DNA of 10,036 bases from Planctomycetota bacterium (lineage in GTDB: Bacteria > Planctomycetota > Planctomycetia > Pirellulales > Pirellulaceae): contig JAHWKS010000108.1 of assembly GCA_019347795.1 (NCBI GenBank), forward strand, positions 1-10,036. Direction: 5' to 3'. A model generated the notes under the pieces. It saw only the letters and a list, made by a program, of their open reading frames with translations. It was not told the origin of the DNA and ran no database searches. Shown piece by piece: positions 6,993 through 10,036 of the stretch. Both the position numbers and the translations under genes were made by a program. Numbering within the stretch: position 1 is the first letter of the stretch; every line of letters begins with the position of its first letter.

Positions 6993-7796
6993 ATGACAAC
7001 GATCCTCGACAAAATTGTCGCGACGAAGAAACAGGAGATCGCGGCGGCGGAAGCTGCGCGGCCGGAGCGGGAGCTGCGCGCCGAAGTGGCTGATGCGCCG
7101 CCGGTGCGGGACTTCTTTGCGCCGCTGGCGCCGGCGGGGTCGATCCGCCTGATTGCCGAGGTGAAGAAGGCGAGTCCTTCCAAGGGGGTCATTCGCGAGG
7201 ACTTTGACCCGGTGGCGATCGCCCGCATCTACGAGGAGAACGGCGCTGCGTGCATCAGCGTCTTGACGGATGAGCGGTTCTTTCAGGGAAGCCTCGAGTA
7301 CCTGGCCGCCATCCGCCGGCACGTGAAGGTCCCGCTGTTGCGAAAGGATTTCATTCTCGCCACGCGGCAGCTCCTGGAAGCCCGCTGCGCCGGGGCCGAC
7401 GCGGTGCTGCTCATCGCCGAGTGCCTGGACGACTGCAATCTGCGGAAGCTGCACAACGAGGCGGTCGAGCTGGGCTTGACGCCGCTGGTCGAGTTCTACG
7501 AAGAGAGCAACCTGGAGCGGGTGCTCGACGCCGGCGCGACGCTGATCGGCGTCAACAACCGCGACCTGCGCACGTTTCACACCGACCTGGAGCACACGAT
7601 GCGAATGCGGGCCCGGGTTCCCGCCGACTGCGTGCTCGTGGGCGAAAGCGGCATCCACAGCCGCGCAGACGCCCTGCGCCTGGAGTCCGCCGGCGTAGAC
7701 GCCATGCTCGTCGGCGAGCACCTCATGGCCTCCCCCAACATCGCCGCCGCCGTCCGCGAACTGCTGGGGAGGGCAGTTCGTCCCGTCGGCGACTGA
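6993..7796 (+). CDS. trpC: Indole-3-glycerol-phosphate synthase
   Basis: TrpC closes the indole ring: it converts carboxyphenylamino-deoxyribulose phosphate to indole-3-glycerol phosphate with loss of CO2 and water, the fourth of the five steps from chorismate to tryptophan. The 267-residue single-domain length fits a monofunctional (beta/alpha)8 enzyme. The active-site set is complete: Glu56 and Lys58 (LIAEVKKASPSKG), catalytic Lys118 (LLRKDFI), Glu167 (PLVEFYEE), Asn188 (IGVNNRDL) and Glu218-Ser219 (VGESGI). The start is the ATG at 6993, since MTTILDKIVATKKQEI is the usual family N-terminus; the frame stays open upstream for about 100 codons, but that is non-coding palindrome and permease antiframe. 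No ribosome binding site is visible. No other trp genes are nearby. Its stop is one base from the convergent hicA stop. Confidence 0.97.
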   Translation: MTTILDKIVATKKQEIAAAEAARPERELRAEVADAPPVRDFFAPLAPAGSIRLIAEVKKASPSKGVIREDFDPVAIARIYEENGAACISVLTDERFFQGSLEYLAAIRRHVKVPLLRKDFILATRQLLEARCAGADAVLLIAECLDDCNLRKLHNEAVELGLTPLVEFYEESNLERVLDAGATLIGVNNRDLRTFHTDLEHTMRMRARVPADCVLVGESGIHSRADALRLESAGVDAMLVGEHLMASPNIAAAVRELLGRAVRPVGD

Positions 7797-7797
7797 G

Positions 7798-7983
7798 TCA
7801 CGGCTCAGGGATTCCAAGTTGGCGGCAGATTCCGCGCGCCGTGTAGTCGTTAACCTCGCGGTGACGCGGCACGCTGCTCTGCTGGCCGTTGGCCGGATTG
7901 ACCCACACCGAATGGCCCCGGCCTTCTCGCAAGAGTTCACACCCGTGCTTCTTGAGATGGCGCACCAGGTCTTGGCGCTTCAT
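7798..7983 (-). CDS. hicA: HicA-family toxin (mRNA interferase)
   Basis: This small basic protein of 61 residues has the HicA dsRBD-like fold pattern: MKRQDLVRHLKKHGCELLREGRGHS, then VWVNP, then a basic VPRHREV strand and the final helix ARGICRQLGI. His24 in the GRGHS segment is at the place of the catalytic His of HicA toxins, which cleave mRNA; many relatives have GSH there, so the Ser is Gly here. The gene lies 20 bases downstream of the hicB-like gene on the same strand, so antitoxin comes first in the operon. The ribosome binding site is weak, which may keep toxin output low. The stop is a single base from the trpC stop on the other strand, leaving no room for a terminator between them. 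Family assignment is confident; toxicity is inferred. Confidence 0.88.
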   Translation of the reverse strand: MKRQDLVRHLKKHGCELLREGRGHSVWVNPANGQQSSVPRHREVNDYTARGICRQLGIPEP

Positions 7984-8003
7984 TGCGCGACCACGCCTGC
8001 CGG

Positions 8004-8267
8004 CTATTCCTTCACGTCCATGCTGGCGGTCAGGTGAAGATAGATCGGCTCTTCCAAATCCATTTCCTCGTCGGTCACGAGCGGATTGGGCTGCGGGATC
8101 GCCTGCCCCTGCTCAAAGCACGTTTCCGCGACGTCGATCAGCGCGATAGCCAGCAGGCGCCGGGCTTCGGCGAGATCAGCGCCGCAGGTAATCGCGGCCG
8201 GAAAGTCCAAAACCTGTGCGTGCACGCCGCCATCGACGAACTTGTAACCAGCCTTGTATTGCAACAT
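8004..8267 (-). CDS. hicB: HicB-family antitoxin
   Basis: This 87-residue protein has the HicB partial RNase H-like pattern: MLQYKAGYKFVDGGVHAQV, then the turn DFPAAITCG (the family's D.PG..T.G region), then the helix LAEARRLLAIALIDVAE, and a tail rich in acidic residues and Pro. It should bind and neutralise HicA. A separate C-terminal DNA-binding domain (ribbon-helix-helix or HTH) is not visible, so self-repression may be weak or need another mode. The ATG at 8267 is preferred because the HicB pattern begins there and a purine-rich GAAGGCAAGG lies just upstream; an in-frame start at 8315 would add 16 non-conserved residues. The gene lies 20 bases before hicA and forms an antitoxin-first operon with it. 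Confidence 0.85.
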   Translation of the reverse strand: MLQYKAGYKFVDGGVHAQVLDFPAAITCGADLAEARRLLAIALIDVAETCFEQGQAIPQPNPLVTDEEMDLEEPIYLHLTASMDVKE

Positions 8268-8311
8268 TGCCTTGCCTTCGCCTGAACTCGGCTCTCTCGC
8301 AGATTTACGCC

Positions 8312-8317
8312 ACAATA
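8312..8317 (-). promoter_or_regulatory. Possible -10 box for hicB-hicA
   Basis: The minus strand reads TATTGT (four of six matches to TATAAT) about 45 bases upstream of the hicB ATG, within the 145-base gap to the lyase gene stop. No good -35 box was found at the usual distance. A TTGACG lies further upstream but is 27 bases away, too far. Confidence 0.25.
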
Positions 8318-8412
8318 GTCAGGCTACCTGCGGCCGCTGCGTCCCGTCAACGCTCCAAGGCGAGCCGCACTACCGGATCACCACCTTGAGCCGATCGAGA
8401 AGATTGCTCGGG

Positions 8413-9312
8413 CTATGAAAGCGAAGGCCGCGTCTCGATCGACCGGTTGATCAGCGCGAGAATCCACTCGCGCTCTTCGCCGGTCAGCGGCAGGCGTGGG
8501 GGGCGGGTGGTTTCGGCGCCGAAGCCGCGGACGGCCATCGCCAACTTGATGTATTGGACCAGCTTCGGGTGCGTGTCGAGGTGCAATAGCGGCGTGTACC
8601 AGCGGTACAGGTCGCGAGCCTTGGCGAAGTCGCCGGCGGTCGCCAGGTCCCACAGCCGGCGGTTCTCCTCGGGAAAGGCATTCACCAGGCCCGACACCCA
8701 TCCCTGGGCGCCCAGCATCACGCTTTCCAAGGCGAGATCGTCCACGCCGGCGAAGAGGATGAAGCGATCGCCGTAGAGGTTGCGAAGGTCGGTAATCCGC
8801 CGCGGGTCTTCCGACGATTCTTTAATCGCGACGATGTTCGCGAGATCGGCCAGATCCGCAAACATCTCGGGATGCACGTCCACGCCGTAGGAGACGGGGT
8901 TGTTGTAAATCATTACCGGCAGATCGGTCGCCTCCGCGACGGCGCGGAAGTGGGCGATGGTTTCCCGGGAGTCGGATTTGTAGACCATTCCCGGCAGCAC
9001 CATCAGGCCGGAGACGCCCGCGTCGCGGGCTTCGACGGCGAAGCGGCAGGCGCCGCGCGTGGCGTACTCGGCGACGCCGGTCAGCACCGGGACCCGTCCG
9101 CCGACGGCATCGACGGTCCCCCGCAGCACCGCCAGCTTCTCATCCCGCTCCAGCGAGCAGTTCTCGCCCACCGTGCCGAGCATGACCATTCCGTGGACGC
9201 CGGCCTCGACCATCCGCTCGACATGACGAGCCGTCGCTTCTATGTCAAGCGAATGATCGTCGCAAAACTGCGTCGTGGCGGCGGGAAACACGCCGGACCA
9301 ATGCGTCGTCAT
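8413..9312 (-). CDS. DHDPS/N-acetylneuraminate lyase superfamily protein, not a true DapA
   Basis: This 299-residue (beta/alpha)8 class I aldolase-type protein would form a Schiff base with a 2-oxo acid. Seen directly: the GTVGEN loop (46-51, in place of GTTGE of DapA), Tyr136 in YNNPVSYG and the Schiff-base Lys164 in IVAIKESSED. DapA has an Arg two residues after the YNxP motif that binds the substrate carboxylate; here that position is Ser141, which argues against lysine synthesis. The C-terminal wording (FAGVDDLALESVMLGAQGWVSGLVNAFP and LLHLDTHPKLVQYIKLA) reminds me of the delta1-pyrroline-4-hydroxy-2-carboxylate deaminase group of trans-4-hydroxyproline catabolism, but no other genes of that pathway are in the window. 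The ATG at 9312 is preferred over a TTG at 9324. It has its own candidate promoter with a palindromic spacer. Confidence 0.9.
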   Translation of the reverse strand: MTTHWSGVFPAATTQFCDDHSLDIEATARHVERMVEAGVHGMVMLGTVGENCSLERDEKLAVLRGTVDAVGGRVPVLTGVAEYATRGACRFAVEARDAGVSGLMVLPGMVYKSDSRETIAHFRAVAEATDLPVMIYNNPVSYGVDVHPEMFADLADLANIVAIKESSEDPRRITDLRNLYGDRFILFAGVDDLALESVMLGAQGWVSGLVNAFPEENRRLWDLATAGDFAKARDLYRWYTPLLHLDTHPKLVQYIKLAMAVRGFGAETTRPPRLPLTGEEREWILALINRSIETRPSLS

Positions 9313-9356
9313 CAGAGATTCCAAGGTGTGGGGCCCGTTTCAGGGGAACGGCGCCC

Positions 9357-9384
9357 ACGATAAGTTTCCCCGGGGAAATGTCAA
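9357..9384 (-). promoter_or_regulatory. Candidate promoter of the DHDPS-family lyase gene
   Basis: On the minus strand, TTGACA (9379-9384, a perfect -35) is followed after 16 bases by TATCGT (9357-9362, four of six matches to the -10). The predicted start site is near 9350, leaving a leader of about 38 bases before the ATG at 9312. The spacer is occupied by a palindrome, so regulation by a repressor seems likely. Confidence 0.6.
9365..9378. promoter_or_regulatory. Perfect 14-bp palindrome in the promoter spacer, candidate operator
   Basis: TTTCCCCGGGGAAA is perfectly self-complementary and lies exactly between the -35 and -10 boxes of the lyase promoter. A dimeric regulator bound there would block RNA polymerase. 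It also lies in the divergent gap shared with the broken secreted-protein gene at 9456. I cannot name the regulator. Confidence 0.55.
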
Positions 9385-9428
9385 CGACTCGACGATTCGG
9401 CCCGTTTCCGCCTCGGCCGGGGTTTGAC

Positions 9429-9434
9429 TACAAT
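9429..9434 (+). promoter_or_regulatory. Possible -10 box for the broken secreted-protein gene
   Basis: TACAAT (five of six matches to TATAAT) lies 21 bases before the ATG at 9456. No convincing -35 box is present 16-18 bases upstream. It is the best promoter-like sequence in front of this gene remnant. Confidence 0.3.
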
Positions 9435-9455
9435 CCAGCATAACTTGCCGCCGGG

Positions 9456-10036
9456 ATGCCTGTCTCCATTCCCATGCTCACGATGGTCCGCGTTCCATTT
9501 TCGATTTTAATCATTGCGGCGATGGCGTCGCACGGCATCGCCGAACCGGTCGATGTGGCGCCGCTTCTGAAGACGCTGCGGAACGTGGGTCCCCGGGGGG
9601 GAAGGACATCGGCCGGCGGTCGCGGCCGTGGAGAAGTTGTCGCAGGCCGAGCCGGAGCAGTTGACGCAGATTCTGGGATGCATCAACGCCAATAAAGTCT
9701 GGCTCAACGGCCGGCTGCTCACTTCCGCCGACGTGTATCACACAAACACGAAGATCGACCGGTACATCGGCCGCGGCCGGCTGAAGAAGGGGCGGAACGA
9801 AATCCTCGTCAAGGTCTGCCAGAACGAGCAGACTGAGGACTGGGCTCAGCGGTGGCAGTTTCAGCTTCGCGTCTGCGACGAGTACGGCACGGCGGTGTTG
9901 TCGGAGAGTCGCGACTGAGTCAGAATCATGCTGTCGTCTCCCTTGGAGATGAGGGGGAGGTCGTCGGCGAAAGCAGCTTCGGCGAGACGATTCAAGGCTC
10001 GCTGGCGGCGTCCGGCGACGCGCTCTATGTGCGCAG
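9456..10036 (+). pseudogene. Broken gene for a secreted PQQ-propeller-type protein, runs off the window
   Basis: The ATG at 9456 opens a signal peptide (hydrophobic core FSILIIAAMASHGIA, likely cut after Ala) followed by PVDVAPLLKTLRNVGP. At the CCCCGGGGGGG run (9591-9601) the sensible reading shifts frame and continues as EGHRPAVAAVEKLSQAEPEQ (from 9601), then jumps at about 9676 into CINANKVWLNGRLLTSADVY and, further on, ILVKVCQNEQTEDWAQRWQF. This frame stops at 9916-9918. A third frame then carries EVVGESSFGETIQGSLAASG (from 9957) and DALYVR to the end, which looks like a late repeat of a PQQ/BamB-like propeller. In planctomycete relatives, as I recall them, these pieces belong to one long secreted protein but are much further apart. 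Two frame breaks and probable internal deletions therefore suggest a decayed gene. An assembly or base-calling error could explain the first shift but hardly all of them. Confidence 0.65.

Noticed and set aside
5363..7228. 621-residue open frame on the - strand
   Set aside because: It lies opposite the ABC permease and trpC; composition is shadow-like and no motif is seen.
6966..7940. 324-residue open frame on the - strand
   Set aside because: It is antisense to trpC, whose complete active site shows which strand is coding.
8872..9363. 163-residue open frame on the + strand
   Set aside because: Antisense to the DHDPS-family gene and crossing its promoter; no domain signal.
1..10036. CRISPR array, tRNA, rRNA, transposase or phage genes
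   Set aside because: No regularly spaced direct repeats, cloverleaf-like sequence, rRNA segment or mobile-element protein was recognised by eye; a tRNA or covariance-model scan was not possible.

Overview
This is a GC-rich, densely packed bacterial chromosomal window that looks like a member of the Planctomycetota, probably the Pirellulales or a related order. Three things point that way. There is a DUF1080 (3-keto-disaccharide hydrolase) domain at the left edge. There are remnants of a large secreted PQQ-propeller-type protein at the right edge, with wording I associate with planctomycetes. And rsmH sits outside a normal division/cell-wall (dcw) cluster. The assignment rests on protein character alone; there is no rRNA or tRNA in the window.

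Left part (1-1926, + strand): the C-terminus of a DUF1080 protein, then rsmH (16S rRNA m4C1402 methyltransferase) six bases later, then a small membrane-anchored LysM protein in the place where ftsL usually follows rsmH. The next block is on the minus strand. A DUF2254 membrane protein overlaps the LysM gene tail-to-tail by 62 bases, and an iron-type alcohol dehydrogenase lies upstream of it.

Middle part (4731-7796, + strand): a two-gene ABC operon (LolD-like ATPase and FtsX/MacB-like permease, joined by an ATGA overlap). It is followed by a striking 104-base imperfect palindrome that starts at the permease stop codon, and then trpC (indole-3-glycerol-phosphate synthase) with a candidate promoter that would leave almost no leader.

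Right part (7798-9312, - strand): a HicB/HicA toxin-antitoxin pair (antitoxin gene first) that ends two bases from trpC, and a DHDPS/NAL-superfamily lyase. The lyase keeps the Schiff-base Lys and the Tyr but lacks the Arg of true DapA. I suspect hydroxyproline-type catabolism. Its candidate promoter has a consensus TTGACA box and a perfect 14-bp palindrome filling the spacer, a likely operator. Diverging from it is a broken gene (9456 to the window end). It has a signal peptide, a frameshift at a seven-G run, a probable internal deletion, a stop, and then PQQ-repeat-like sequence in another frame.

Most genes are housekeeping or ordinary accessory genes. I see no phage, transposase, CRISPR array or obvious new defence system. 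The most unusual items are the long palindrome after the ABC permease, the palindromic operator, the His-rich/acidic segments of the permease, and the LysM protein in the FtsL position.
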